This document shows, in pieces, positions 7,533-16,632 of a stretch of 64,000 nt of DNA. Under the pieces are notes generated by a model. The model was not told the origin of the DNA, ran no database searches, and saw nothing but the letters and a program-made list of their open reading frames with translations. The position numbers and the translations under genes are program-made. The DNA lies in NCBI GenBank assembly GCA_902600485.1, contig CACKJD010000003.1, forward strand, positions 100,026 to 164,025. Reading direction: 5' to 3'. Positions within the stretch are counted from its first letter, which is position 1, and each line of letters opens with the position of its first letter. The stretch comes from an uncultured Pelagibacteraceae bacterium. Lineage in GTDB: Bacteria; Pseudomonadota; Alphaproteobacteria; Pelagibacterales; Pelagibacteraceae.

Positions 7533-8831
7533 ATGAAAAAATTACTATCAGCAATATTATGCTCTTTAATGTTTATGAGTTTTAACTCATACGCGGAAGA
7601 GACACTTACAATTGAAAAACAACTTGTAGGTATTGTTGGAGCAATTTCAGGAACAGTTAAAACTGAAACAAGAGAATTAAAAGAAGGTGACAAAATCTAT
7701 TTAAATGAAACAATTTATTCTGCACAAGGCTCAGGAACGCAAATATTACTTTTAGATCAATCAACTTTTACAGTTGGAGAAGATTCTGAGGTTGTAATGG
7801 ATACTTTTATATATGATCCAAAAACTAATGACGGTAAAATTGTTGCGAGCGTTAAGCAGGGAAGTCTAAAAGTTATATCCGGTTTAATCAGTCAAAAAGA
7901 TCCAGATGCTTTAACAGTTACTGTTCCCGAAGGGACTCTTGGATCACGAGGTACAGAATTTCAAACTATAGTATCAAAAGGTAAAACAGATACTTTATTA
8001 ATTGGTCCAGGTAAAAACAACACTTTAGGTATGAGACCAGGAGCAGTTTTAGCAAGTAACAAATTTGGAAAAACTTTATTAGACAATCCTTACAGCGTTA
8101 CTTCAATGAGCAAAGGTAAAGCACCAGACAAAGCTAGAAAAATTACAAGATCTCAACTTAAAAAGTTTAATAAAAAGATGAGAGCTTTAAGTAAAAGCAA
8201 AGGTGATAAAGGCGAAAAGAAAATTGCAAGAAAAGCTGCAAGAAAAGAATTAAAGAAAGAATTAAAATCTTTAGGTTTTGAAAAAGAGGAAATTAAATCA
8301 ATAATTAAAGAAAATATTAAAAAAGATAAAGAGAAAAAAGTTGCATTAAAAACAGAAAAAAAAGCAGAAAAAAAGAAAAAGAAAAAAGCTAAAGCAGAAG
8401 CTAAAAAAGAAGGCAAAAAGAAAAAAGGCAAAGTAAAAGAAGGCAAAAAAGGTAAAAAGAAAAAAGCAAAAGCAGAAGGTAAAAAAGGCAAAAAGAAAAA
8501 AGCTAAAGCAGAAGGTAAAAAAGGCAAAAAGAAAAAAGCTAAAGCTGAAAAGAAAAAACCTGCTAAGAAGAAAGCTGTGAAGAAAAAAGCAGCTCCTAAG
8601 AAAAAAGCTGCTAAGAAAAAAGCAGCACCTAAAAAGAAAAAAGCTGTTAAGAAAAAAGCTAAACCTAAGAAAAAAGCTGCTAAGAAAAAACCAAAACCTA
8701 AAAAGAAAAAAGCCGTTAAGAAGAAACCAAAACCTAAAAAGAAAAAGAAAATCAAAAAGGTAGCTAAAAAGAAAAAAGCAGCTAAGAAAAAAAGAGCTAA
8801 AAAGAAAAGAAATAAAAAGAAGAAGAGATAA
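7533..8831 (+). CDS. Exported FecR-domain protein with a very long Lys/Ala-rich C-terminal tail
   Basis: 432 residues: a signal peptide (cleavage after NSYA), then a FecR domain to about residue 150 with the family hallmark GTLGSRGTEFQT and an LLLDQSTFTVGEDSEVVMD strand pair. From about 200 to 432 the protein is almost only Lys, Ala, Gly, Glu and Pro, resembling histone H1 or AlgP-type tails; the final ~100 residues are mostly Lys. Such a tail on an exported protein would be a strong polycation, able to bind LPS, nucleic acid, peptidoglycan or acidic polysaccharide; this is inference. FecR domains normally act in periplasmic signal transfer or ligand binding. The CHASE2 sensor phosphatase gene follows by 55 bases. 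Three near-identical 36-base repeats lie within the tail. Confidence 0.85.
   Translation: MKKLLSAILCSLMFMSFNSYAEETLTIEKQLVGIVGAISGTVKTETRELKEGDKIYLNETIYSAQGSGTQILLLDQSTFTVGEDSEVVMDTFIYDPKTNDGKIVASVKQGSLKVISGLISQKDPDALTVTVPEGTLGSRGTEFQTIVSKGKTDTLLIGPGKNNTLGMRPGAVLASNKFGKTLLDNPYSVTSMSKGKAPDKARKITRSQLKKFNKKMRALSKSKGDKGEKKIARKAARKELKKELKSLGFEKEEIKSIIKENIKKDKEKKVALKTEKKAEKKKKKKAKAEAKKEGKKKKGKVKEGKKGKKKKAKAEGKKGKKKKAKAEGKKGKKKKAKAEKKKPAKKKAVKKKAAPKKKAAKKKAAPKKKKAVKKKAKPKKKAAKKKPKPKKKKAVKKKPKPKKKKKIKKVAKKKKAAKKKRAKKKRNKKKKR
8439..8546 (+). repeat. Three tandem 36-base repeats inside the FecR-protein tail
   Basis: Units at 8439-8474, 8475-8510 and 8511-8546 are nearly identical and each encodes the 12-residue motif EGKKGKKKKAKA. 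They differ at only a few third positions. This is in-frame coding expansion; flanking sequence continues with degenerate Lys-rich repeats. Confidence 0.85.
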
Positions 8832-8886
8832 TTAGCTTAATCTCATAAAGATTTACATTATACAATTAAGATATACACTCTTTAAT

Positions 8887-10938
8887 GTGCGTTCTTTTAT
8901 TGAAAAAAATCTAAATTATTTAATATTTTCATTTATTTTATTAGTTCTAATTTCATTAAAAATTATTAATCCCTCCATAATTAAATCAATCTCCTATTTA
9001 AGCTTTGATTTATATCAAAAAGTATTTGTTGAAAAAAAGGGAGATACTGATGTTGTCATCATAGATATTGATGAAACAAGCTTAGGCAAATTTGGTCAGT
9101 TTCCGTGGAGTAGATCTGTTTTTGCAAAAATTATAGATCAAGTTGAAACCTCAAATCCAAAAGCAATTGGTTTCGATATTTTTTTTACTGAAAAAGATAA
9201 ACAATCCCCAGATGAAATAATAAAATCTTATGGCTTAATTCCGTCTGATATTGTTGATCTTCAAAAATTAAAAGGACACGATGATGTATTTGCTGATAAA
9301 TTAAAAGGTGCAAAAACAGTTACCGCTGTTTTAGGTAGCAACGTTCCATCCCATTCAAATTATGATCGTAAAGCAAAAGCTAGATTTTTATCTAAAGGCG
9401 GTGATCCAAAACAATTTACTTATTCTTATCCATATTCAATTGGTTCATTAGAAAAATTAGAAAAAGAAGTTAAAGGATTAGGATCAATCTCTTTTTTAGA
9501 TCAATTAGATGGAATAATTAGATCACTCCCATTAATTGTAAGATTTAATAATAAGATATATCCAACTATGGGTTTAGAAATGGTTCGAGTTGGAGCAAAT
9601 CAAAAAAATATTTATATTGAATTAAATGAAGTTGGAATAAATAGAATAAGTGCAAGACCCTATAAAGTAGATTCTGATCCTAATGGAATTATTTGGATTA
9701 AATATAAGCAACCTCAAAAAAAACAATATATATCTGCTGGAGACGTATTTGATGGAAAATTTCAAACAGATTTTTTTAAAGATAAATATGTTTTAATTGG
9801 TGCATCAGCCCAAGGATTATTCGACTTAGTTAAAACTCCACTTGGAATTACAATTCCTGGAGTTGAAGTACACGCAAATGTTATAGAAAATATATTAGAT
9901 CAATCTTATTTAGTTAGAAACCCAAACACTTATATTTTTGAGTTATTATTTTCTATAATAATTGCACTTTTAACTTTTATTTTATCTCAAAAGATTAAAC
10001 CAAAATACAGTTTGTCTGTTTTCTTTGGTAATTTGTTATTCATTATTATAATAGGGTTTTCTATTTATAAATATAGATCTGAACTTGTTGATATAAGTTA
10101 TCCAATATTTATTTTAACGATTACTTTTTTAACGGGGTTATATTTTAGATTTATAGAAGAAAATAAACTGGCACTTGCAAACTTACAAAAAGAAGCAAAG
10201 CTTTTAAAAGAAAGAGAACTTGCTGCAGGAGTACAGAAAAGTTTATTCCCAGATATTTCAAAATTTGAAAACTTTATTTTTGCTAAAAATGTTCCTGCAA
10301 GGGATGTATCAGGAGATTACTTTGATGTTGTAAGATCAACACCTGAAGAGTATTTTTTCACGCTAGCCGACGTATCTGGAAAAGGAGTTAAAGCAGGTAT
10401 GTACATGGCAAAAGCATCATCAATATTTAGAACACTTACCAATTTAAAGTTTCCTTTAGAAAAAGTTGTCTTTGGTGTAAACAATGAACTGGTTGAAGCT
10501 AAATTTAAAGGTATGTTTGTAACTGCTGTATTTGGAAAGCTAAACATTAAAACAGGAGAACTAGTGTTTATAAATGCAGGTCATGAAAGTATACTAACTT
10601 TTGATAAGGGTAAAAATTATGAATATATAAAGTCTGATATGCCGCCTATTGGGATTGTTAAATATTTCACAGAGTCGATGGTAAAATCAAATACTATTAA
10701 TCTAAAAGATAAAACATTTGTGGTCTATACGGATGGTGTGACAGAAGGATACTTAAAAAATGGTGAGGAATTAGGGGCAGAAGGAGTTCAAAATATCATA
10801 AACAGTATTGAAAATATTAACCCAAAAAATATAGTACTCGGTATAGAAAAAGAGCTCAATTGGGGGGCAGAAAAATTAAGGGACGATATCACCTGTATGG
10901 CAATAAATATTAATAATACTGAACTAATTAAAAAATAA
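8887..10938 (+). CDS. CHASE2 sensor fused to a PP2C/SpoIIE-type serine phosphatase (RsbU-like)
   Basis: A 683-residue membrane sensor phosphatase; GTG start. One N-terminal TM segment (about 12-30) leads into a periplasmic CHASE2 domain (about 45-335; VVIIDIDETSLGKFGQFPWSR and KYVLIGASAQGLFD are typical). Three TM helices follow (about 345-420), then a short coiled linker and a PP2C domain from about 450. The PP2C metal motifs are present: RDVSGDYFD near 473, LADVSGKG near 493, VYTDGVTEG near 612 and RDDITCMAI near 666. In the RsbU/SpoIIE family this domain dephosphorylates STAS antagonists, so the substrates are probably the two STAS proteins at 4004-4584. FecR is just upstream and the autotransporter-like gene starts 11 bases after the stop. 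Confidence 0.9.
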   Translation: MRSFIEKNLNYLIFSFILLVLISLKIINPSIIKSISYLSFDLYQKVFVEKKGDTDVVIIDIDETSLGKFGQFPWSRSVFAKIIDQVETSNPKAIGFDIFFTEKDKQSPDEIIKSYGLIPSDIVDLQKLKGHDDVFADKLKGAKTVTAVLGSNVPSHSNYDRKAKARFLSKGGDPKQFTYSYPYSIGSLEKLEKEVKGLGSISFLDQLDGIIRSLPLIVRFNNKIYPTMGLEMVRVGANQKNIYIELNEVGINRISARPYKVDSDPNGIIWIKYKQPQKKQYISAGDVFDGKFQTDFFKDKYVLIGASAQGLFDLVKTPLGITIPGVEVHANVIENILDQSYLVRNPNTYIFELLFSIIIALLTFILSQKIKPKYSLSVFFGNLLFIIIIGFSIYKYRSELVDISYPIFILTITFLTGLYFRFIEENKLALANLQKEAKLLKERELAAGVQKSLFPDISKFENFIFAKNVPARDVSGDYFDVVRSTPEEYFFTLADVSGKGVKAGMYMAKASSIFRTLTNLKFPLEKVVFGVNNELVEAKFKGMFVTAVFGKLNIKTGELVFINAGHESILTFDKGKNYEYIKSDMPPIGIVKYFTESMVKSNTINLKDKTFVVYTDGVTEGYLKNGEELGAEGVQNIINSIENINPKNIVLGIEKELNWGAEKLRDDITCMAININNTELIKK

Positions 10939-10949
10939 ATCTTAACATC

Positions 10950-13226
10950 ATGAAAATTATTAGAAAATTTAAATTAAAAAATCTTATTTTCTTTTTATTT
11001 TTACTATTATATAGCACAAATCTTTACGCAGAAATTACTCGAACATTTGTTACTGCTGTTAGACCGGGAACAACTGGATTTACAAATGCGGATGGCAATG
11101 TAAGTGTTAGAGATGCTTTGGAAAATCCATTTGGAGTTTTTGTAAGTCCAGACGGTAAGACTGTCTTTAATGCAAACAATAACACTTCTAGCAACCACAG
11201 ATGTATAACCCAATTGGAACTTTCAACGCCTTTTGAACTTTCAACTGCTACACTTGTCGATGAATCAAATATTTTAAATACAGTTGCACTTCGATCAGGT
11301 GGAAGAGATGATTGTCATGACGTTTATGTAAGCCCGAATGGTAAACATATGTCTGTAACAAATGAACAAGGTGCTATTTATGATTTTAATCTACCAACCC
11401 CTTTTAATTTAAGAGGAGCCACTATAAAAGCTGGTTATCTTAATCCCTTTGTTAATGCACCTATAAGAGGTGATGATATTTGGTTTAGTCATGATGGATC
11501 AAAAATGTTTGTCATAGATACAGCTGGCGATAACCTTAAAGAATATACAACTGTATCACCTTTTACCTCCAATGGCGTTACATTAATAAATACAGTCGAT
11601 TTAACAAGTGAAGCTGCTATTGATGGAACAGAAACTGCTCATGATTTTTTTTTCAATGATACAGGGCAAACATTAATGATATTAGTAAACGATAATGGAG
11701 ATGGTGAACACAACGATACAATTTTCCAATTTAGCTTAAGTGTACCATTCGATACAACTACTCTAACTTTAGTAGGTTCTAGTGTTATAAGTGGATACGA
11801 TGGAACTGAAGATAATTCTGATGCGGTAGCTATTTCTTTTGGTAAAGATGGTACGAGGTTATATATTATGAATTTAAACGCTGGCCCAAATGTAGGCGGA
11901 AAAGTTGATACACTATCTCAATTCAATTTAAAATGTTCTTATGGAATAGTTAAATGTGTTTCTGATACAAGAGTATCTATCGTTTCTCAAGTAGAATTAG
12001 CAAAACAAAATATCAGCTTAAACGTTAATACTATTTTTAAAAGATTTGAGTGGATTAAGAGAAATCGTGATGATGAAAATTTATCTGCTCACAATTTTAA
12101 CATTAATTATCATGATCCTTTGATACAAACTTTAGCAAATAAATTTGAACCATCTATTAAAAACAATGTTGCAACTTTTATAAGTAAACATAAATCAAAA
12201 GATAAAAAATCTAAGTGGTCTAGCTGGAGTTTAGCTGATATATCCTTAAGAATTTTTGGAGAAGATGGTGCTGCTAAAGCAAAAGACATTAATACTAGAG
12301 GATTAACGATAGGAGCTGATAGAAAATTTGGAGATAATAAATTTTTAGGATGGGCAATAAGGTATAGTGATGGTAGCGCTGACACTAAAATTTCTAAACA
12401 AGATTTAGTCATGGAGTCTTTAACACTAAATCTTTATGGAATTTCACCTTCTAAGGACAATCAATACATTAATGCTGTTATAGGCTTAAGTCATTTAAGA
12501 TTTGATCATAGGTATATGGGCAATCTTTCAGGTGAAAGAAAAGGAAAACAAGCTTTTGCGTCAATAAATTATAGAACTAAAGATAAGTATGGAATATTAA
12601 ACGTAACCCCAACAGGTAAACTCACATACGGAGTGACAAGGCTATCTGAGTTTACTGATTTTATAGGTAAAGCATCTGGGCTTTCATCAGAAGATGTAAT
12701 TTATAAAGAAGATACTTTTGTTAACGGAGAATTTGCGGGTGGATTTTTATTTGAAACTGACATCATTGAAACTGATCAAGGAACAATACAGCCAATGGGA
12801 GGCATAGAAATATTGTACGATTTAACTAATGATATTGATTATAAATATGTGCTTCAAGGTAAGACTCATGTAAATAAGGAGACAATTCACTCACCATTTT
12901 CAAGACAAAATTTAAAAACATCATTTGGTTTTGAGGCAGTACATCTAAATGGCTTTACAGTGTCTGCAGATTATCAAAGATTAATTCGTTTAAATGACAC
13001 TAAAAAAGCTCCAGAGTACCAAACGGAAACTTTCATTTTAAAATTCAGTCGTTCAAAAGAGGAGGATAATCAATTTGCTTTAAATTATGATCCGATCAAT
13101 GCTCATCAAACCAATTTGAGCTATTCAAAAAATATTCATGGTTTAGACTTTAAAATTAACTCAAATCAAAGCTTAGAGAACAGTTCTGAGTATTTTACCA
13201 ACCTAGAAGTATCTGGAAAATTTTAA
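10950..13226 (+). CDS. Autotransporter-like surface protein with propeller-like passenger
   Basis: 758 residues with a signal peptide (cleavage after NLYA). Residues ~35-320 contain at least five repeats with an [S/N]xDGxxxF/M core (VSPDGKTVF, VSPNGKHMSV, SHDGSKMFVI, NDTGQTLMIL, GKDGTRLYIM), as in beta-propeller proteins. A helical linker follows. From about 440 to the C-terminal Phe (LEVSGKF) alternating strands and motifs such as TRGLTIGADRKFGDNKFLGWAIRYSDG match an autotransporter beta-domain. It would be displayed on or released from the surface. It lies 11 bases after the CHASE2 phosphatase gene and 23 bases before pilT, so it is transcribed with the pilus genes. Ligand or activity unknown. 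Confidence 0.8.
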   Translation: MKIIRKFKLKNLIFFLFLLLYSTNLYAEITRTFVTAVRPGTTGFTNADGNVSVRDALENPFGVFVSPDGKTVFNANNNTSSNHRCITQLELSTPFELSTATLVDESNILNTVALRSGGRDDCHDVYVSPNGKHMSVTNEQGAIYDFNLPTPFNLRGATIKAGYLNPFVNAPIRGDDIWFSHDGSKMFVIDTAGDNLKEYTTVSPFTSNGVTLINTVDLTSEAAIDGTETAHDFFFNDTGQTLMILVNDNGDGEHNDTIFQFSLSVPFDTTTLTLVGSSVISGYDGTEDNSDAVAISFGKDGTRLYIMNLNAGPNVGGKVDTLSQFNLKCSYGIVKCVSDTRVSIVSQVELAKQNISLNVNTIFKRFEWIKRNRDDENLSAHNFNINYHDPLIQTLANKFEPSIKNNVATFISKHKSKDKKSKWSSWSLADISLRIFGEDGAAKAKDINTRGLTIGADRKFGDNKFLGWAIRYSDGSADTKISKQDLVMESLTLNLYGISPSKDNQYINAVIGLSHLRFDHRYMGNLSGERKGKQAFASINYRTKDKYGILNVTPTGKLTYGVTRLSEFTDFIGKASGLSSEDVIYKEDTFVNGEFAGGFLFETDIIETDQGTIQPMGGIEILYDLTNDIDYKYVLQGKTHVNKETIHSPFSRQNLKTSFGFEAVHLNGFTVSADYQRLIRLNDTKKAPEYQTETFILKFSRSKEEDNQFALNYDPINAHQTNLSYSKNIHGLDFKINSNQSLENSSEYFTNLEVSGKF

Positions 13227-13249
13227 GAAATTAAGATAATATTATTACA

Positions 13250-14263
13250 ATGTTTGAAAAATTAGAAGAACTAGCAAAAAATAATAAAAAAATTTCAGAT
13301 TTTCATATTAGAAGTGGTTGGCCTTTAGCATATAGGCAAACAGGTGAAATTCATAAAGTTCAAGATGTAATGGTTAAGGCACAAGATTTACAAGATCTAA
13401 TATCAACTAATTGCAATGAAGTAGAAATGAAAAAATTTAATGAAACACATGAATTAGACTCGTCTGTTACACTAAGTGGATTGAGATTTAGGGCAAACTT
13501 TTATAAAACTATTAATGGTCCAGCAGCAGTATTAAGAAGGGTAGAGAGCGTTATACCAGAAATGGGCCAATTTGATTTACCGCCAGCTCTTTATGATATT
13601 ATTGATATGCATAAAGGTTTAGTACTAGTCACAGGACCAACCGGATCAGGAAAATCTACAACACTTGCTGCAATTGTAAATGAAATAAATAAAACTAGAA
13701 CAGCAAATATTATTACAGTTGAAGACCCTGTTGAATTTATTCATAAAGATATAAAAAGTATTGTCTCTCATAGAGAAGTTGGAAAACAAACACAAACTTT
13801 TGCAAGTGCATTAAAAGCTGCATTACGAGAAGATCCAGATGTTATTTTAGTAGGTGAGATGAGAGATTTAGAAACTGTTGGGCTTGCATTGACAGCTGCA
13901 GAGACAGGTCACTTAGTATTTGGAACATTACACACAAGTGGTGCACCAAATACAATAAATAGAATTATTGATGTCTTCCCGCCGGAACAACAAGCTCAAA
14001 TAAGAGCACAGATTTCAACATCATTAAAGATGGTTGTTACACAAAGACTTTTAAAAACCAAAGACGGTCAAGGACGTTGTGGTGCTTTTGAGGTGATGAA
14101 GTGTACAGCTCCAATTCAAAACTTAATAAGAGAAGCAAAAATTCATCAAATCCCAAGCATTATGCAAACTGCTGTCAAAGACGGTATGATTACCATGGCT
14201 AAGTCTTTAGAGGAATTAGCCAAAGCAGGAAAAATAGATGCAAGTGCCGGAAAAGAACATTAA
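13250..14263 (+). CDS. pilT: Type IV pilus retraction ATPase PilT
   Basis: 337 residues, close to the normal ~345. It drives pilus depolymerisation and retraction, hence twitching and DNA uptake in other bacteria. Walker A GPTGSGKST is at about 130-138, the Walker B region PDVILVGEMRD near 197-207, the His box GHLVFGTLHTSGA and the PilT-specific C-terminal motif APIQNLIRE (variant of AIRNLIRE) near 287. There is no zinc tetracysteine, which separates it from PilB. PilT presence implies a dynamic pilus. Its 3' end overlaps the next gene by 26 bases. Confidence 0.93.
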   Translation: MFEKLEELAKNNKKISDFHIRSGWPLAYRQTGEIHKVQDVMVKAQDLQDLISTNCNEVEMKKFNETHELDSSVTLSGLRFRANFYKTINGPAAVLRRVESVIPEMGQFDLPPALYDIIDMHKGLVLVTGPTGSGKSTTLAAIVNEINKTRTANIITVEDPVEFIHKDIKSIVSHREVGKQTQTFASALKAALREDPDVILVGEMRDLETVGLALTAAETGHLVFGTLHTSGAPNTINRIIDVFPPEQQAQIRAQISTSLKMVVTQRLLKTKDGQGRCGAFEVMKCTAPIQNLIREAKIHQIPSIMQTAVKDGMITMAKSLEELAKAGKIDASAGKEH

Positions 14264-15041
14264 GGGTTTTAATCTTTTAGAACTTATTGTTGTCATAGTC
14301 ATAGTTGGTATTTTATCGGCTTCGGCTTATCCTAAATTTCAATCATGGTCTAAAGAAAGAGAAGTTAGGTTAGCAGTTACAAAAATTCAATCTATTATAA
14401 AGAATATACATGTTCAAACTGAAAGAGGTACATTTGGTTATGTACAAGTAATATTTGCAAACTCAGGTGACAATCTTACAGTAACCACTAAGGGCATGAC
14501 AATGGACACACTTGCATCAAAAATAAATGATGGAGATGATCCTTGGAACCAAGATTTCCCTGCTAACGTCACAAGCAGATGCTCATTAGATACTGATTAT
14601 TGGGATACAGACACAGCGGACGCAGATGCAAGTATTAGAAATTTTGTTACCTCAGTAAGCTTTGAAGATGTTACGACTACTTTTATTGAAGGTGGCGGAA
14701 CAGGCGGAACAGGCACAGATGATGGCGAGACTGCTATGGATATGGTAGGATCTTCAGGAAGTAGCGGCGCAGGAACAGGCGCAGTATGTTTTTCTCGAGG
14801 CGGAAAATACTACGAAGCAAATGGACCACTCTTAAGCGATGCTTCATTGCCTCGTGGTTTTATTTATATTTGCAGAAGAGAAAGTTCTGGATACACTTGT
14901 CCTGTAACTTTTGGTTCGGATGAAAACGAAAAAGAGGAACCTTCACCAAAATCAATCAAATATCTTAATACCGTTGAGTGGTCAAGATTTGGTAACTTTT
15001 CAAAAAGTCAATGGAGTGGTACAAACTGGTTTAGTAGATGA
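14238..15041 (+). CDS. Minor pseudopilin, GspH/FimT-like
   Basis: 267 residues. Leader MQVPEKNIKG is followed by FNLLELIVVIVIVGILSASA; Glu5 is present, so it should be cleaved and assembled. The body has SWSKEREVRLAVTKIQSIIK, typical of FimT/GspH, and ends with sequence containing YLNTVEWSRFG. A Gly/Ser/Thr-rich insertion (about residues 150-180) interrupts the globular domain. It begins the minor-pilin set fimT-pilV-pilW-pilX, which in Pseudomonas primes fibre assembly and carries PilY1. The start overlaps the end of pilT. Confidence 0.82.
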   Translation: MQVPEKNIKGFNLLELIVVIVIVGILSASAYPKFQSWSKEREVRLAVTKIQSIIKNIHVQTERGTFGYVQVIFANSGDNLTVTTKGMTMDTLASKINDGDDPWNQDFPANVTSRCSLDTDYWDTDTADADASIRNFVTSVSFEDVTTTFIEGGGTGGTGTDDGETAMDMVGSSGSSGAGTGAVCFSRGGKYYEANGPLLSDASLPRGFIYICRRESSGYTCPVTFGSDENEKEEPSPKSIKYLNTVEWSRFGNFSKSQWSGTNWFSR

Positions 15042-15628
15042 ATTTAAACAAAAAAAATATTTTAGGACTTTCACTTCTTGAAGCACTTGTATCTACTGCA
15101 ATAATAGGCATCGGTTTTGTAGCTATTTTACAAATGACAAATTATTCTGTGCAATCAATGCAAACATCCGGAGAGAGAACTAAAGCAAATTTTATGACAA
15201 ATTTAGTTGCTGAAGATGTTATAGGAAGTCGAAAATCTTCAACGGATTCTCACTCAAATTTCTCAAATTATCTGATGGCTAATCAATTTAATGCTGACGT
15301 ATGTAGTGCAACTACCGGGTCTGGCTCTGCTGATACAGGTAAAATTTATGGAACAACTGAGGAGAACACTCATGCTATGAAAATGAGAAAATGGCAAGCT
15401 CTATTAAATAACAAAAATTATTTAAGATGTAAGGGAACTAGTGAAACAAGAAATTTTAGAGTTTATAAGATTTGCAGGTTTCCAGTTTCTGGCTGTTTGC
15501 AAAACACAAGTATCCAGGACGAGGAGCTTTATATTGGCAGAGTTCAAATAAACTTAAACGAGGGAAGAAAAAGAAAATATTTATATTTTCAATCAGATTA
15601 TAAAGTTTTAGGTAAAAATAAAGATTGA
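15038..15628 (+). CDS. pilV: Minor pilin PilV-like
   Basis: 196 residues. Leader MNLNKKNILG, then LSLLEALVSTAIIGIGFVAI with Glu5 and the PilV-like pattern (LLEALV...IGFVAILQMTNYS). The globular part has several Cys (near 89, 130, 148 and 154). The ATG overlaps the fimT-like stop by 4 bases, indicating coupling. Assignment to PilV rests on the helix pattern plus the order before a PilW-like gene. Confidence 0.8.
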   Translation: MNLNKKNILGLSLLEALVSTAIIGIGFVAILQMTNYSVQSMQTSGERTKANFMTNLVAEDVIGSRKSSTDSHSNFSNYLMANQFNADVCSATTGSGSADTGKIYGTTEENTHAMKMRKWQALLNNKNYLRCKGTSETRNFRVYKICRFPVSGCLQNTSIQDEELYIGRVQINLNEGRKRKYLYFQSDYKVLGKNKD

Positions 15629-15630
15629 TT

Positions 15631-16632
15631 ATGCATAATAAACAAAAATATTCTAAAAACATTAAGGGATTAACACTTGTTGAAATTTTAATTGGTATTG
15701 TAATTACTACAATAATAATGGCAGCTATGTTTACAACTTATAGCATTGTTAACCAAACCTATAACCAAGTAAGCGAAAAAGCAAAAATTAGTAGATCTAG
15801 CAGAGACCTAGTCTCAATGTTGATGAGGGACATAAGAATGGCAGGCTTTAGATATTATGCGGGTACTCAAACAATTGCAAAATTTGCAGCTGATACAGAT
15901 GCAGAGGGATGTGCTGAACCAGGTATGGCTCTACCTAAAATAAGTTATTTAGCTTTTGATAATGGTTTTCTTGATGAAGATGATAGTCATAATCCACTAG
16001 TAATTAGAAAAAATAAACTTGGATTTGATAATTCTACAACAAATACTGATCATAAAATTTTTGGTGACGATTTATGCTGCGATCAAATTCAGATTGTTTA
16101 TGAGGACTTTAATCAAAATCATTTATTGCAACCTTATAAAAGATATAGAATTACATACTTTGCAGATAGCATTGTTGAACCAAATGATAGTAGATACGCA
16201 GTTTATAAAACTATTGAAAGCTGGTCTCAAGCTCGCGAAGAAGGCAAAACACCTTGTGTCTTTCCTGCAAAAGGTTCTTGGGAAAAAAATTGTCCTGAGT
16301 GTGTTGATAGAGAATTGATTAGAGATCATGTTGAAGACATGGAGTTTATTCCTTTTGACAACAAAGGATTGATAATTCAAGACACCAGTGGAAATTATCC
16401 TGCTCCAGAATTAACTGGGATAAGAGATCGGTTGTTTGATATTAATGGTGTTGATGTCAGACTTACCTTTAGATCTAAAGAAAACTTTTTTAAAAAAGAA
16501 GCACCAGATAGCAAAAAAAGATTTATTACTGGATTAGACGACAGAACAAAAGGATTTACTGACAGGTATTTAAGAGATTCAGTTATCGTTACAGTTAATA
16601 CAAGAAATATTGGTGGAGATTTGTTTAAATGA
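15631..16632 (+). CDS. pilW: Minor pilin PilW-like
   Basis: About 333 residues from the ATG at 15631; a TTG at 15625 is also in frame but overlaps the pilV stop and is less likely. The leader ends NIKG, followed by LTLVEILIGIVITTIIMAAM with Glu5. Next comes the region SRDLVSMLMRDIRMAGFRYY, characteristic of PilW/ComB-type minor pilins. It is long for a pilin, as PilW proteins are. Several Cys lie in the body, including a CC pair (LCCDQI). It overlaps the next gene by 4 bases. Confidence 0.82.
   Translation: MHNKQKYSKNIKGLTLVEILIGIVITTIIMAAMFTTYSIVNQTYNQVSEKAKISRSSRDLVSMLMRDIRMAGFRYYAGTQTIAKFAADTDAEGCAEPGMALPKISYLAFDNGFLDEDDSHNPLVIRKNKLGFDNSTTNTDHKIFGDDLCCDQIQIVYEDFNQNHLLQPYKRYRITYFADSIVEPNDSRYAVYKTIESWSQAREEGKTPCVFPAKGSWEKNCPECVDRELIRDHVEDMEFIPFDNKGLIIQDTSGNYPAPELTGIRDRLFDINGVDVRLTFRSKENFFKKEAPDSKKRFITGLDDRTKGFTDRYLRDSVIVTVNTRNIGGDLFK

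Noticed and set aside
8153..8755. A 200-residue minus-strand open frame, rich in Phe and Leu
   Set aside because: It is the antisense of the Lys-rich tail; AAA/AAG repeats read backwards give TTT/CTT and no stops. No start signal or recognisable protein.
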